This document shows positions 32,506 to 42,040 of a stretch of 44,668 bases of DNA, piece after piece; position 1 is the stretch's first letter, and each line of letters opens with the position of its first letter. Below the pieces are notes generated by a model. That model searched no databases. It was given only the letters and a program-made list of their open reading frames with translations, and was not told where the DNA came from. Location: NCBI GenBank assembly GCA_035946615.1, contig DASYZB010000152.1, positions 1-44,668 on the forward strand, in the 5' to 3' direction. A program made the translations under genes and the position numbers. The DNA comes from Verrucomicrobiia bacterium. Its GTDB lineage: Bacteria; Verrucomicrobiota; Verrucomicrobiia; Limisphaerales; UBA8199.

Positions 32506-34767
32506 TCACCCGCCGCCCAACCGGTCACGATAACCCTGCAAATCAGCATCCGTGACCTCCTTGGGAGGGACGAGGAGATAGTGCTTCTCTGAAGCTATTG
32601 TGGCCCCATTCGCACCCGTCTCAAACTCGAAAAGCGCGATGACTCCGCCCTCGATGAACTGGGCGGCTATGGGCCGGCAAACCAAAAGAGGAAACTTCGT
32701 CGCACAAACCGCGAAGTCCTGCTCTATCTGCACAATATTGAGCTTATCTTTCCCGCCTTTGGCTTGGATTGGGAAGGCATAGTGCGCCCCTTTTTTATCC
32801 ACTCCCACATAGATCTCATCGGTCTCCACTTGGCCCATGTCCGGAACTGTTGTTCGAAGGTGGTTCTGTAGGGAGTAGCACGTAACCCCGGTGAAAATGT
32901 CCACCAGCCGATTGTATCTTAGCTTGGCGAGCAGCGCTTGTTCATCGTTAAAAGCATACTTCGCCACGATGCCAGGAGTGGCATCGGGAACCTTGGTAAC
33001 CGCCATGTGTTCATTCGGTGTTATTGGCGTGCTTTTCACCAGAGCGAAACTGTACCTGCTGCGACCCATTGGACGAATCACCCAAATCTCCTGTTCGCCG
33101 GCGAGCGAGGTAATCGAGTTCGGCAGAAGCGCCCGGTAACGAAAACTGTAAACTAAATCCCCCAGATTCTTCGGCAGCTTGACATTGAGCTTCGCCGCGA
33201 ATGTTTCCATCTCTTGCCGCTCGAAGGGAACCTCCCGCATTCCCTGCTTGTACCTTGAGAAAAAGACCTTCTCGATAATGGCTGAGTAGCGGTTGAGCTT
33301 CTTTGTTGATTGCTTAGCGGGTTGTTCTTTCATGGCACTTTTCAACGGCTTGTCATTGACGACCATGCCTGCATCCGGCGGGCGCGGCCACCCATTGATC
33401 CTCATCGGACCAGGCCAGCGCAGAATCACGACCTCCTCGCGTAATTGCTCCCGCGTGGCGGTGGCGAGGCGTGTTCTGAAAAGGTCTATGTTAACTACTT
33501 CATATCCGACTGACTTCGCCAGATCCGCAAGCAATTGGCCGGTGCGGATCATGACACGCAGGTAGGATGCTTGGTCTCCGACCACATAGGCCAGACGTGC
33601 GCCAGGGCGGAGAAGAGGGCGAATGTCCGTCAGGTGACGAAGCATCCCACCGAAGTAGAGTTTAGTGACCCGGGCATAAAGACGCTCAAAACCCGACGTC
33701 TTCCCGAGCGCTATCCGGCGATTCTCTATCGCTTCGGCAATCCGTTGAATCTCGTCATGGTTCTCGACAAATCGGTCGTCGGTGTCGCTCTTGTAAACGC
33801 TGCGCGTATTCGACCGAACAAGGTTTTGTTTGAGTTGGCGCAGGTCGTCCTTGCTCTTAATGAATCCCAAAACCACAGACTCAAGCCGCGTCGTCCGCGT
33901 GTAGTCTTTCTCGTTAGGGTAAGGGGGCGAGGTAATCACCGCATCGATAGACGCAGGTTGCAGGAGGGAAATCAAATCCCTGGCGTCTGCCCGATGTACC
34001 ACCGACGCCGCGGTGGCTTTGCCGCGTAGGTGGTCCAAGTCGCTCGCGATGGCCTTTACGGCGCGCAACCACGGCCCGACCACCGAAACGTCTGGCTTGG
34101 CTGGACCGACCCCTATTTCGGGTCCAAAATGCAGGTTGCTGATGTCATTCACCAGGGTCCTGGCCAGCGCAAGTCGCTCGTGCGCGTCCAAAACCTCTTC
34201 CTTGCAATCTTCGAGAGATTCCAATAGCAAGAGGGTCTTATGGAGTGGGAGTGGGCTGATTGAATCTCTAAGGAGCAGCTTCAGAAGCTCGGGACTGAGC
34301 GTTTTCAGATTTGCCGGCGCCTGGCGGTTCGCATCAAAGAGGGGCAGGCCGCCTTCGTCCGCCAAGCCCTGCCGATCGAACTTCTCAAGAGTAAGCTTGG
34401 CTACGCACGTGGCGTGCCTGAGCAGCGCCCGGGAGTCAACATCCCAGGAAACCTTCGTTTTGCTTGCAAAGGCTGCCATCGGGTTAGGCTCAACACCGCA
34501 ACTGGAAATGCCCAGTTTCTTGCATTCAACCAGAGTCGTGCCCGTGCCGCAAAACGGATCCAAAACCATGTGGCCAGGATGGATCTCGAACTTGGCGACG
34601 TACGCCCTCACAAGGTGCGCCGGAAAGGACAGGACGAACCGGTACCAATCATGGGCGGCGCGATCTTCGATTCGAAGCTTATTGTCTTCGCGCGGTGCCT
34701 CAATGGATACGCCCTCGCGTTCCCGCACACCCAACTCGCCTAGGTCCGTCATCGCAGACAGCATCAT
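32506..34767 (-). CDS. Single-chain DNA methyltransferase-endonuclease fusion
   Basis: 753 residues from the ATG at 34767; the ATG at 34752 or the TTG at 34821 are alternatives. Residues about 65-480 form a SAM-dependent methyltransferase: motif I DPFCGTGTTL at 70-79 and motif IV SPPY at 280-283 (N4-cytosine/N6-adenine type), with a 200-residue insert between them that probably includes the specificity region. Residues about 515-740 are a second domain with D650-E651, then Q668-A-K670 in FPIQAKGGKDK, i.e. a PD-(D/E)xK-like nuclease site (D, then QxK). The nuclease follows the methylase, unlike the usual type IIG order. A stand-alone restriction system carried in one gene is the likely reading; no partner gene is present. 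Confidence 0.82.
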   Translation of the reverse strand: MMLSAMTDLGELGVREREGVSIEAPREDNKLRIEDRAAHDWYRFVLSFPAHLVRAYVAKFEIHPGHMVLDPFCGTGTTLVECKKLGISSCGVEPNPMAAFASKTKVSWDVDSRALLRHATCVAKLTLEKFDRQGLADEGGLPLFDANRQAPANLKTLSPELLKLLLRDSISPLPLHKTLLLLESLEDCKEEVLDAHERLALARTLVNDISNLHFGPEIGVGPAKPDVSVVGPWLRAVKAIASDLDHLRGKATAASVVHRADARDLISLLQPASIDAVITSPPYPNEKDYTRTTRLESVVLGFIKSKDDLRQLKQNLVRSNTRSVYKSDTDDRFVENHDEIQRIAEAIENRRIALGKTSGFERLYARVTKLYFGGMLRHLTDIRPLLRPGARLAYVVGDQASYLRVMIRTGQLLADLAKSVGYEVVNIDLFRTRLATATREQLREEVVILRWPGPMRINGWPRPPDAGMVVNDKPLKSAMKEQPAKQSTKKLNRYSAIIEKVFFSRYKQGMREVPFERQEMETFAAKLNVKLPKNLGDLVYSFRYRALLPNSITSLAGEQEIWVIRPMGRSRYSFALVKSTPITPNEHMAVTKVPDATPGIVAKYAFNDEQALLAKLRYNRLVDIFTGVTCYSLQNHLRTTVPDMGQVETDEIYVGVDKKGAHYAFPIQAKGGKDKLNIVQIEQDFAVCATKFPLLVCRPIAAQFIEGGVIALFEFETGANGATIASEKHYLLVPPKEVTDADLQGYRDRLGGG

Positions 34768-34893
34768 AGATGAGATTGCAACGCGTATCCAGTCAATTGA
34801 GGCATCATGTGGTTCTTCCAATTGCCAATTCCGTTGAAAAACTCTTGAAGAATTGCTTTTACGCCCGGCTCATACCCGGCTAAAACATTTAAT

Positions 34894-36231
34894 ATGAAAA
34901 AGCCAGCAACTGCCAATGCGCTTCGGATGATCTCGCGACGCAATTTTCTCAAAGCAACCAGTGCCGCCACCGCAGCGCTCGCCACACCATTGTTGCTCCC
35001 AGCTTCTGCGCTGGGTCGCGACGGCGCGGTCGCGCCCAATGACCGCATTACCATGGGTTTTATTGGCTTGGGGGGCCAGGGCACCGGGCATCTATTGGGC
35101 GGCGGCTGGACTTACGTGCCCGGCGGCTACGTCGCTCGTACAGACGTGCAAGTGCTCGCGGTTTGTGATGTCGATCAGAGGCATCGCGAAAGCGCGCGCG
35201 AGCGTTGCAATCAGATGTACGCCCAACGGTTCGGGCAAGCAAACTACGATGGCGTCGAAGCCTACCACGATTTTCGCGAGGTCCTGGCCCGCCCTGATAT
35301 TGACGCTGTCCTTATTGCTGTGCCGTATCATTGGGCGGCCATCCTGGCCACAATGGCCATGCGCGCCGGCAAGGATGTCTATTGCGAGAAACCCGTTGCC
35401 ATCACCGTCCGCGAGGGGCGCACGATGGTCGAGACCAGCAAACGCTTTGGACGCATCTATCAGGCCGGCACCCAGCAGCGTTCCGAATATGGCGGCAGGT
35501 TCCGCATCGCCTGCGAATTGGTTCGCAATGGCCGGATCGGCCAGCTCAAAGAAGTCTATGCCTACTGCCTGCCCGGCGCGCTGTTCCCATCGGCCTGGAT
35601 TTCGGACCGCTCGGTGGCGCAGCCGCCGGAGTTGGATTGGGACATGTGGATGGGGCCGCTGCCTTATCGGCCCTACGCAGGTGAGGTCCATCAAACCGTG
35701 CCCGGCCTGTTCGTAGGAGATGTCAATTGGGGCCCGCATCATTACGACATCGTCCAGTGGACTGTAAACCCGGACCTCACCGCGCCTATCGAGGCGCATT
35801 ATGAGAATGGCCAGATTCGTTACCATTACACCAACGGCGTGGTAGTCCGCTCCGAAGGCTACCCCGGCGAACGCATCGGCCCCGATGGTGGGGCGTGCTT
35901 CGTCGGGACCGAGGGCCGGATTGCCGTCGATCGCGGCAATCTGGTCTCCTATCCAGCGCGCATTCTTAAAGAGCCGTTGCGCCCCGACGACAGCCGGGTC
36001 TATCAAGCCAACAGCCATTCCGGCAATTTCCTCGAATGCATTCGCACCCGGCGGTTAACTATTTGTGACCCGGACACTGCCCTTTATTCGATGAACGCCC
36101 TGCTCACGGGCGGCATCGCCCTCGGGCTGCGCCGCGCCGTCAAATGGGACCCGGTGCGCCTTGACTTCCCTGGCGATGAGGAGGCGAACCGGCTGCTTTC
36201 GTACGCGGCCCGGCCACCGTGGAGGGTATGA
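34894..36231 (+). CDS. Gfo/Idh/MocA family oxidoreductase, Tat-exported
   Basis: 445 residues; the ATG at 34927 would start at MISRRNFLK and is possible. A Tat signal (SRRNFLK, then ATSAATAALATPLLL) leads into the Rossmann nucleotide site MGFIGLGGQGTGHLL (about residues 53-67). The CEKPVAIT motif, with the conserved Lys of the EKP signature, lies near 165-172. The C-terminal beta/alpha domain carries the substrate loop and the conserved WTVNPDLT region. Members of this exported subfamily are abundant in Verrucomicrobiota and Planctomycetota and act on sugars or inositol-type compounds. It precedes the HEAT/FG-GAP gene, which overlaps or touches it, in the same operon. Confidence 0.92.
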   Translation: MKKPATANALRMISRRNFLKATSAATAALATPLLLPASALGRDGAVAPNDRITMGFIGLGGQGTGHLLGGGWTYVPGGYVARTDVQVLAVCDVDQRHRESARERCNQMYAQRFGQANYDGVEAYHDFREVLARPDIDAVLIAVPYHWAAILATMAMRAGKDVYCEKPVAITVREGRTMVETSKRFGRIYQAGTQQRSEYGGRFRIACELVRNGRIGQLKEVYAYCLPGALFPSAWISDRSVAQPPELDWDMWMGPLPYRPYAGEVHQTVPGLFVGDVNWGPHHYDIVQWTVNPDLTAPIEAHYENGQIRYHYTNGVVVRSEGYPGERIGPDGGACFVGTEGRIAVDRGNLVSYPARILKEPLRPDDSRVYQANSHSGNFLECIRTRRLTICDPDTALYSMNALLTGGIALGLRRAVKWDPVRLDFPGDEEANRLLSYAARPPWRV

Positions 36232-36236
36232 TTCCT

Positions 36237-39200
36237 ATGAACCTTTGCTTAACACCCCGTGCAATGAAAACAATTCTGATAGTCCGAATCCTGCTGGCCT
36301 GCCTGCTCGCCGGGGCTGCCACAAACCTGCGCGCCGCTGAAGAACAGGACCTGATTGCTACGCTCCAATCTGCAGCAGCCCCGTCACAGAAATGGCAGGC
36401 GTGCCAGCAACTGCGAGTAATGGGAACCGCCAAAGCCGTGCCCGCGTTGTCGGCTCTGCTCACAGATGAGAAGTTGTCCCAGGCCGCGCGCTTCGTTCTG
36501 GAAGCTTTGCCGAGCCCGGAAGCAGATGCCGCGCTCCGCGATGCGCTGGGCCGAACTTCTGGCCGGCTCAAAGCCGGTGTCGTCGATTCAATCGGTTGGC
36601 GCGGTCAATCGGCATCGGTGCCGTTGCTCACGCCGCTTCTGTCGGATTCCAATCCGGACATTGCGTCGGCTGCCGCAGAAGCGCTGGGCCGGATTGGCGG
36701 CCCGGACGCGCTGGCCGCACTCTCTACCGCGCGCGAACACGCGTCTCCCGCTGCGCTGCCTGCGCTGCTCGAGAGCCTCCTCAAGTCCGCCGAACGCCTG
36801 GCAGCCGCGAACGACACCGCCAACGCGCTCGCGGTTTATCAGGAATTGTTCAACTCAAAATACCCGGTGCAAGTCCGCACCTCAGCTTGGCGTGGCGTGG
36901 TGTTAGCGGATGCACAGCACCGAACCGAACTCGTCCTCAAGGCACTCGGAGGCGCAGACCGCCCGGTGCAGATGGTTGCCCTCAAGCTGCTGCGCCAATC
37001 GCGCGACAGGCAGCTCATCGAAGCGTGCGCGGCTCAATGGGCCTCCTTCTCACCGGAATCGCAGTTGGCCGTCCTGGATGCCCAAATGAAACTCGGCGCC
37101 GCGGCCCTCCCCCTCGCGCGCCTTGCCAGCCAAAGCAGCGACCTTCGCCTCCGGATAGCTGGACTGCAGGGGCTTGGTGAATTGAGTGATCTCCCGTCCA
37201 TCCCTTCACTTGCCAAGGCGGCAGCCCAGGGCGAGCCCTCCGAACGCGACGCCGCCCGGGATGGCCTCGAACGCCTGCGCGGTCCGGGCGCGAGCCAGGC
37301 ATTGCTCGCCCGGGTTGAGGACGCAGCCACGCCCGAGAAAACCGAGTTGCTCCGCGCCTTGGGTCAACGCGGCGATCCCTCGGCGGTCGGTGTCCTGCTA
37401 CAAAACGCCTCCTCTGCTGAGCAGCCGGTGCGCCTGGCGGCCCTGGATGCCCTGAGCACGCTGGCGCCGCCCGAGGCTGCCCCGCGCCTGCTCGAAATGG
37501 CCGCCAAATCTAAATCCGACGATGACCGCGGTCCCGTCCTCAAGGCGCTCTATGCTATTTGTGAGGCCAGTCCCAACAAGGAGGAGTCAAGCGATAAAAT
37601 CGTCGAGGCGCTTGGACGTTTCCCGCTCGCAGAGAGGGGTCCACTGCTGCCGATCCTGGCCGAGCTTGGCACGCCTGAGGCCCTCGCCGCCGCACAGGCC
37701 GCCAGTCGCGATGCGGACCCCGAGCTGGCCAGGGAGGGCCTCCGCGTGCTTGCCCAATGGCCCAATGCCGCCCCTGCAGGTTTGCTCCTCGAAATCTCCC
37801 GCGCGAGCACTGATCCCACGTTGCAAACGCTGGCCCTGCGAGGGGCCATCCAGGTCGCCGGCCAGGAACCCGACCCGGCGAAGCGCCTTGCCTTGCTCGA
37901 ACAAGCCATGGCAAGCGCGAGCCGGTTGGACGAAAAAAAGCAGGCCCTTGGTGAGCTTGGCCAGATACCAACACCCGAAGCTCTCGATATAGCCCTCAAG
38001 AGCCTCACCATTCCGGGCCTCACGGACGAAGCGGCCCTCGCCTCATTGGGCATTGCCGAGAAATTGGCTCGCGCCAATCCTACCCTCGCCCAGGAAGCAG
38101 CAACCCAAGTGCTCGCTCGGGTGAAGGAGGGCGATATCGCCCGGCGTGCCTGGGCGTTGCGCCGAAAGCCCAGGGCCCGCGCGCCTTTCATTCGGGACTG
38201 GCTGGTTTCCGGTCCTTACCGTCAGGCGGGAGTTGTCGGCGCGACGGCCATTTTCGACATTGCATTTCCTCCAGAGAACCCTGGTTCCAAAGTTGAGTGG
38301 AAGACCGTGCCTCCCGAGGATCACGTGAGCCTTGCGACCCTTTTCCCCGAGCAGCAAAACTGCGCTGCCTATTTGCGGACGCGCCTCATCGCCCCGCAGG
38401 ATTGCCAGGGCCTGCTGCTGGTTGGCAGCGACGACGGCGTGAAGGCTTGGTTGAACGGAAAAGTGGTGCACAGCAATAATGTGGACCGTGGCGAAGTCAC
38501 CGACCAGGACACTGCGCCCATCAGCCTCAAAAAGGGCGCCAATGAACTCATGCTCAAAATCACCCAGGGCGGCGGCGGTTGGTCGGCCGTTGCCAGAATC
38601 GTCGGCACTGATTTCAAACCAATCCGCGGTCTGCGTGTCGAATGCCCACAAGGCGACGGCCCGGCCGGGCAAGCTGCAATTGTGCCCAAGCCCGCCGAGC
38701 TGCCCGGGCGCAGTCCCTTCAGAAGGGTGTGCCTCTCAAACCAGTTTTATGCGGAAGGCGCATCTTATGGCGATTTTAATCGCGACGGCCATATAGATAT
38801 TGTGGCCGGCCCATTCTGGTTTGAAGGGCCGGATTTCAAAAAGCGCCACGAATATCGCCCGGCGAAAGCTTTCGATCCAAAAGGGTATTCGGACAACTTC
38901 CTGACTTTCACAGGTGACTTCAACGGGGACGGCTGGCCTGACATCCTCTGCATCCCATTCCCGGGCGCAGAAGGCTTTTGGTATGAGAACCCCGCCGGAA
39001 AAGAGGGGGCATGGAAGAAGCATCTGGCCTATCCCAAAATCGGCGACGAATCGCCGACCTGGGGTGACATCAATGGAGATGGCCACCCTGAATTGATTTT
39101 CTGCATCGACGGCTATCTCGGCTATGCCGGCCCTGACCGGACCAACCCGGATGCGCCTTGGGTGTTTCATCCCATCTCAACCAAAGAAAACCGCTATCAG

Positions 39201-39857
39201 AAGTTCACACACGGCCTTGGGTTCGGTGACATCAATGGCGACAAGCGCGTGGACATTATCGAAGCCGCCGGCTGGTGGGAGCAACCTGCTAAGCTGGCGC
39301 CCGACCAGCCTTGGATTTTTCATCCCTTCCACTTTGCCGATGCCGGCGCGCAGATGATGGTCTATGACGTGAATGGCGACGGCCTGGCCGACATTATCAC
39401 CGCCTGGCATTGCCATCATTACGGGCTTGTCTGGTGGCAGCAGATCAAGGGCGCCGACGGCCAGCCCGACTGGAAGGAACATATCATCCTCCCGCCTAAC
39501 CCGGATGTGACCACAACCGATTTTCGCGTCAGCCAAATGCACGCCATGGCCCTGGCGGATATGAACGGCGACGGTCTCATGGACATTGTGACCGGCAAAC
39601 GTTTCTGGGCTCACGGGCCCAACGGCGACAAAGAACCCGCCGCACCCGCAGTGCTCTTCTGGATGGAACTGCGGCGCGATGGCAAAGGCGGCGCCAGCTT
39701 CATTCCCCACCTGATTGACGACGACAGCGGCGTGGGAACTCAGGTAATTGCCGCCGACCTCAACGGCGATGGCCGGCCCGATGTGCTCGTCGCCAATAAG
39801 AAAGGCATCTTCATCCATTTCAACGAGATGACCGCCGGGCCGCGCCGCGCCTTTTAA
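36237..39857 (+). CDS. Giant secreted protein: HEAT repeats, ligand-binding module, FG-GAP repeats
   Basis: 1206 residues from the ATG at 36237; a GGAGGG lies about 11 bases upstream. A later ATG at 36264 gives the neatest signal peptide (MKTILIVRILLACLLAG). Residues about 35-640 are tandem HEAT-like helical pairs (e.g. AVPALSALLTDEKLSQAARFVLEALPSPEADAALRDAL). Residues about 645-800 form a beta-rich module (FIRDWLVSGPYRQAGVVG..., LLLVGSDDGVKAWLNGKVVHSNN) like carbohydrate-binding domains. Residues about 830-1200 contain seven DxNxDGxxD calcium loops of the FG-GAP/VCBS type, including DFNRDGHIDIV and DLNGDGRPDVLV. Probably an outer-surface or periplasmic adhesion protein. It lies between an oxidoreductase and a prolyl oligopeptidase on one strand, so co-expression is likely. 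Confidence 0.87.
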   Translation: MNLCLTPRAMKTILIVRILLACLLAGAATNLRAAEEQDLIATLQSAAAPSQKWQACQQLRVMGTAKAVPALSALLTDEKLSQAARFVLEALPSPEADAALRDALGRTSGRLKAGVVDSIGWRGQSASVPLLTPLLSDSNPDIASAAAEALGRIGGPDALAALSTAREHASPAALPALLESLLKSAERLAAANDTANALAVYQELFNSKYPVQVRTSAWRGVVLADAQHRTELVLKALGGADRPVQMVALKLLRQSRDRQLIEACAAQWASFSPESQLAVLDAQMKLGAAALPLARLASQSSDLRLRIAGLQGLGELSDLPSIPSLAKAAAQGEPSERDAARDGLERLRGPGASQALLARVEDAATPEKTELLRALGQRGDPSAVGVLLQNASSAEQPVRLAALDALSTLAPPEAAPRLLEMAAKSKSDDDRGPVLKALYAICEASPNKEESSDKIVEALGRFPLAERGPLLPILAELGTPEALAAAQAASRDADPELAREGLRVLAQWPNAAPAGLLLEISRASTDPTLQTLALRGAIQVAGQEPDPAKRLALLEQAMASASRLDEKKQALGELGQIPTPEALDIALKSLTIPGLTDEAALASLGIAEKLARANPTLAQEAATQVLARVKEGDIARRAWALRRKPRARAPFIRDWLVSGPYRQAGVVGATAIFDIAFPPENPGSKVEWKTVPPEDHVSLATLFPEQQNCAAYLRTRLIAPQDCQGLLLVGSDDGVKAWLNGKVVHSNNVDRGEVTDQDTAPISLKKGANELMLKITQGGGGWSAVARIVGTDFKPIRGLRVECPQGDGPAGQAAIVPKPAELPGRSPFRRVCLSNQFYAEGASYGDFNRDGHIDIVAGPFWFEGPDFKKRHEYRPAKAFDPKGYSDNFLTFTGDFNGDGWPDILCIPFPGAEGFWYENPAGKEGAWKKHLAYPKIGDESPTWGDINGDGHPELIFCIDGYLGYAGPDRTNPDAPWVFHPISTKENRYQKFTHGLGFGDINGDKRVDIIEAAGWWEQPAKLAPDQPWIFHPFHFADAGAQMMVYDVNGDGLADIITAWHCHHYGLVWWQQIKGADGQPDWKEHIILPPNPDVTTTDFRVSQMHAMALADMNGDGLMDIVTGKRFWAHGPNGDKEPAAPAVLFWMELRRDGKGGASFIPHLIDDDSGVGTQVIAADLNGDGRPDVLVANKKGIFIHFNEMTAGPRRAF

Positions 39858-39863
39858 CACTGT

Positions 39864-42032
39864 ATGCGACATCTTCACACCCTCGCAATGCTCCTGGCAG
39901 CGTTGGCGGCTGCGGTACCTCTGGCTGGCGCGCAATCCACCGATGCGCGGCCATCGCCGTTGACATATCCGCCGGCCCAGCGCGACTCGACCATCGATAA
40001 CTATTTCGGCATCCAGGTGCCTGCCCCCTACCAGTGGATGGAGAACCTCGACAGCCCGGCTGTGCAGCAATGGGTCCAGGCCGAGAACGCCCTCACGTTT
40101 TCTTACCTGGAAAAAATCCCGGTCCGGGGCTGGATTAAAGATAGGCTGACGGCCCTGTGGAATTATCCGAGGGAGAGCACCCCCGAGCTGGTGGAAGGCG
40201 GGCGTATTTTCTTCGGCAAGAACTCCGGCCTGCAAAACCAATCTGTGGTTTACGTTCAGGACTCGCCCACAGGCACAGCCCGCGAATTGCTCGACCCCAA
40301 CAGCCTCTCTCCCGATGGCTCAGTTGCGCTTCTTGGCTACGAACCCTCGCCGCATGGATTGTATCTGGCCTACAACCTTTCCCAAGGCGGCTCGGACTGG
40401 CTCACCGTCCATGTCCGCGACGTGGCCACCGGCAAGGACCTTTCCGACACCGTCCGCTGGGTGAAGTTCTCAGGCATTGCCTGGACGGAGGATGGCAAGG
40501 GCTTTTTCTATTCACGCTACCCCGAGCCGCCCTCGGGCAAGGCCATCAGCCAGCAGGTCATCAACCAGAAGCTTTATTACCACCGCCTTGGAACTGAGCA
40601 GAGCGCCGACGCGCTTATCTATGCTCGACCGGACCTGCCGGCGTGGATCATCAACGGCAGCGTGACCGAGGATGGCCGTTACCTCTTCGTCTATCTTCAA
40701 AACGGCACAGCGCCCCAGAATGAACTCTTCTACCTTGACCTGGGCGACCCGCTGAAACCCTCGATCGCCGGCGTGCCCCAGCCGCTCTATACCAGGAACG
40801 ACGCCGAATATATCGTGGCGGGGCATGCCGGCAAAACACTGTTCATCCAGACCACGCTCGACGCACCCCGGCGCCGCATTGTAGCGGCAAACCTCGATCA
40901 GCCCGACCCGGCGCACTGGCGCGTTTTGGTGCCGGAGGGCGAAGGTGTCATCCAGGGCTCAATGATGGCCGGCGGCCGGCTCCTGGTGGATTACCAGGTC
41001 GTCGCCAAAAGCCGGCTCGCCCTCTTCTCGACGGATGGACAACCGCAGGGGGAACTCGGCCTGCCGGCGCTTGGCTCGGTCAGCGGGATGTCCTCCCGCA
41101 ATGATTCTGAAACCGTTTATTACGGCTTCACCTCGTTCCTGTATCCCGAATCGGTGTACCGTCACGACCTCAAGGAGGCCACGACGCGCGTGTTCTTCAA
41201 ACCCGATGTCCACTTCGACCCGGCTCCATACGACCTTCAGCAGGTCTTCTATCCGTCCAAGGACGGCACGAAGATTCCGATGTTTATCGTCGCCAGGCAC
41301 AACGTGAAGCTTGATGGCAGCAACCCAACCATCCTGTATGGCTATGGCGGTTTCGACATTACCATCACCCCTCGGTTCAACCCGATGCTGCCGGTTTGGC
41401 TCGAACTGGGGGGCGTCTATGCCGTCGCCAATCTGCGCGGGGGCGGCACCTATGGCGAAACGTGGCATGAGGCCGGCATGCTGGGCCGCAAACAAAATGT
41501 GTTTGATGATTTTGCCTGGGGAGCTAAATACCTGATCGCCCAAAAATTCACCTCCTCCCGGCGACTGGGCATCCAGGGCTACTCGAATGGCGGCTTATTG
41601 GTAGGCGCCAGCATCACCGAACACCCGGACCTGTTCGGGTCCGCCTACGCCGGAGCGGGCGTCCTGGATATGCTGCGCTATCAAAGGTTCTCCGGTGGGG
41701 CGCTCTGGGCTCCGGAATACGGGACCTCCGACCAGGAACAGGCCTTTCACTGGCTGAATGCCTACTCGCCCCTGGCGAACCTCAAGAAAGGCGCCTGCTA
41801 CCCACCAACCATCATCACGACGGCAGACCACGATGATCGTGTTGTGCCGAGCCATTCCTATAAATTTGCCGCCGCGCTCCAGCGCGACCAGGGCTGCCCC
41901 AACCCGGTGCTTATCCGGGTTGAAACCAAAACCAGCCACGGCTACATGCCCACAGATAAACGCATCGCCCAGACCGCTGACATTTGGGCTTTCCAGGCAT
42001 ACAACCTTGGCATCCAAAGGCCGCCTAAGTAA
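39864..42032 (+). CDS. Prolyl oligopeptidase family serine peptidase (S9A)
   Basis: 722 residues, full length for POP. A signal peptide (LHTLAMLLAALAAAVPLAGA) suggests export. The N-terminal region (PLTYPPAQRDSTIDNYFGIQVPAPYQWMENLDS) and the seven-bladed propeller (about 70-430) precede the alpha/beta hydrolase domain. The catalytic triad reads Ser574 (GYSNGG), Asp657 (ADHDDRVVPSHS) and His692 (SHGYMP), with Arg659 equivalent to the substrate-binding Arg643 of the porcine enzyme. It cleaves proline-containing peptides up to about 30 residues. It starts 6 bases after the HEAT/FG-GAP gene, so is probably co-transcribed, and is convergent with the aminotransferase gene 8 bases away. Confidence 0.95.
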   Translation: MRHLHTLAMLLAALAAAVPLAGAQSTDARPSPLTYPPAQRDSTIDNYFGIQVPAPYQWMENLDSPAVQQWVQAENALTFSYLEKIPVRGWIKDRLTALWNYPRESTPELVEGGRIFFGKNSGLQNQSVVYVQDSPTGTARELLDPNSLSPDGSVALLGYEPSPHGLYLAYNLSQGGSDWLTVHVRDVATGKDLSDTVRWVKFSGIAWTEDGKGFFYSRYPEPPSGKAISQQVINQKLYYHRLGTEQSADALIYARPDLPAWIINGSVTEDGRYLFVYLQNGTAPQNELFYLDLGDPLKPSIAGVPQPLYTRNDAEYIVAGHAGKTLFIQTTLDAPRRRIVAANLDQPDPAHWRVLVPEGEGVIQGSMMAGGRLLVDYQVVAKSRLALFSTDGQPQGELGLPALGSVSGMSSRNDSETVYYGFTSFLYPESVYRHDLKEATTRVFFKPDVHFDPAPYDLQQVFYPSKDGTKIPMFIVARHNVKLDGSNPTILYGYGGFDITITPRFNPMLPVWLELGGVYAVANLRGGGTYGETWHEAGMLGRKQNVFDDFAWGAKYLIAQKFTSSRRLGIQGYSNGGLLVGASITEHPDLFGSAYAGAGVLDMLRYQRFSGGALWAPEYGTSDQEQAFHWLNAYSPLANLKKGACYPPTIITTADHDDRVVPSHSYKFAAALQRDQGCPNPVLIRVETKTSHGYMPTDKRIAQTADIWAFQAYNLGIQRPPK

Positions 42033-42040
42033 TCCTGCTC

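Noticed and set aside
35092-36018. 308-residue open frame on the minus strand across the Gfo/Idh/MocA gene
   Set aside because: It is a frame shadow of the oxidoreductase, which has a Tat signal, Rossmann site and EKP motif.
39177-40241. 354-residue open frame on the minus strand over the end of the HEAT/FG-GAP gene and start of the POP gene
   Set aside because: It is antisense to two well-supported genes with FG-GAP and POP motifs and shows no domain of its own.
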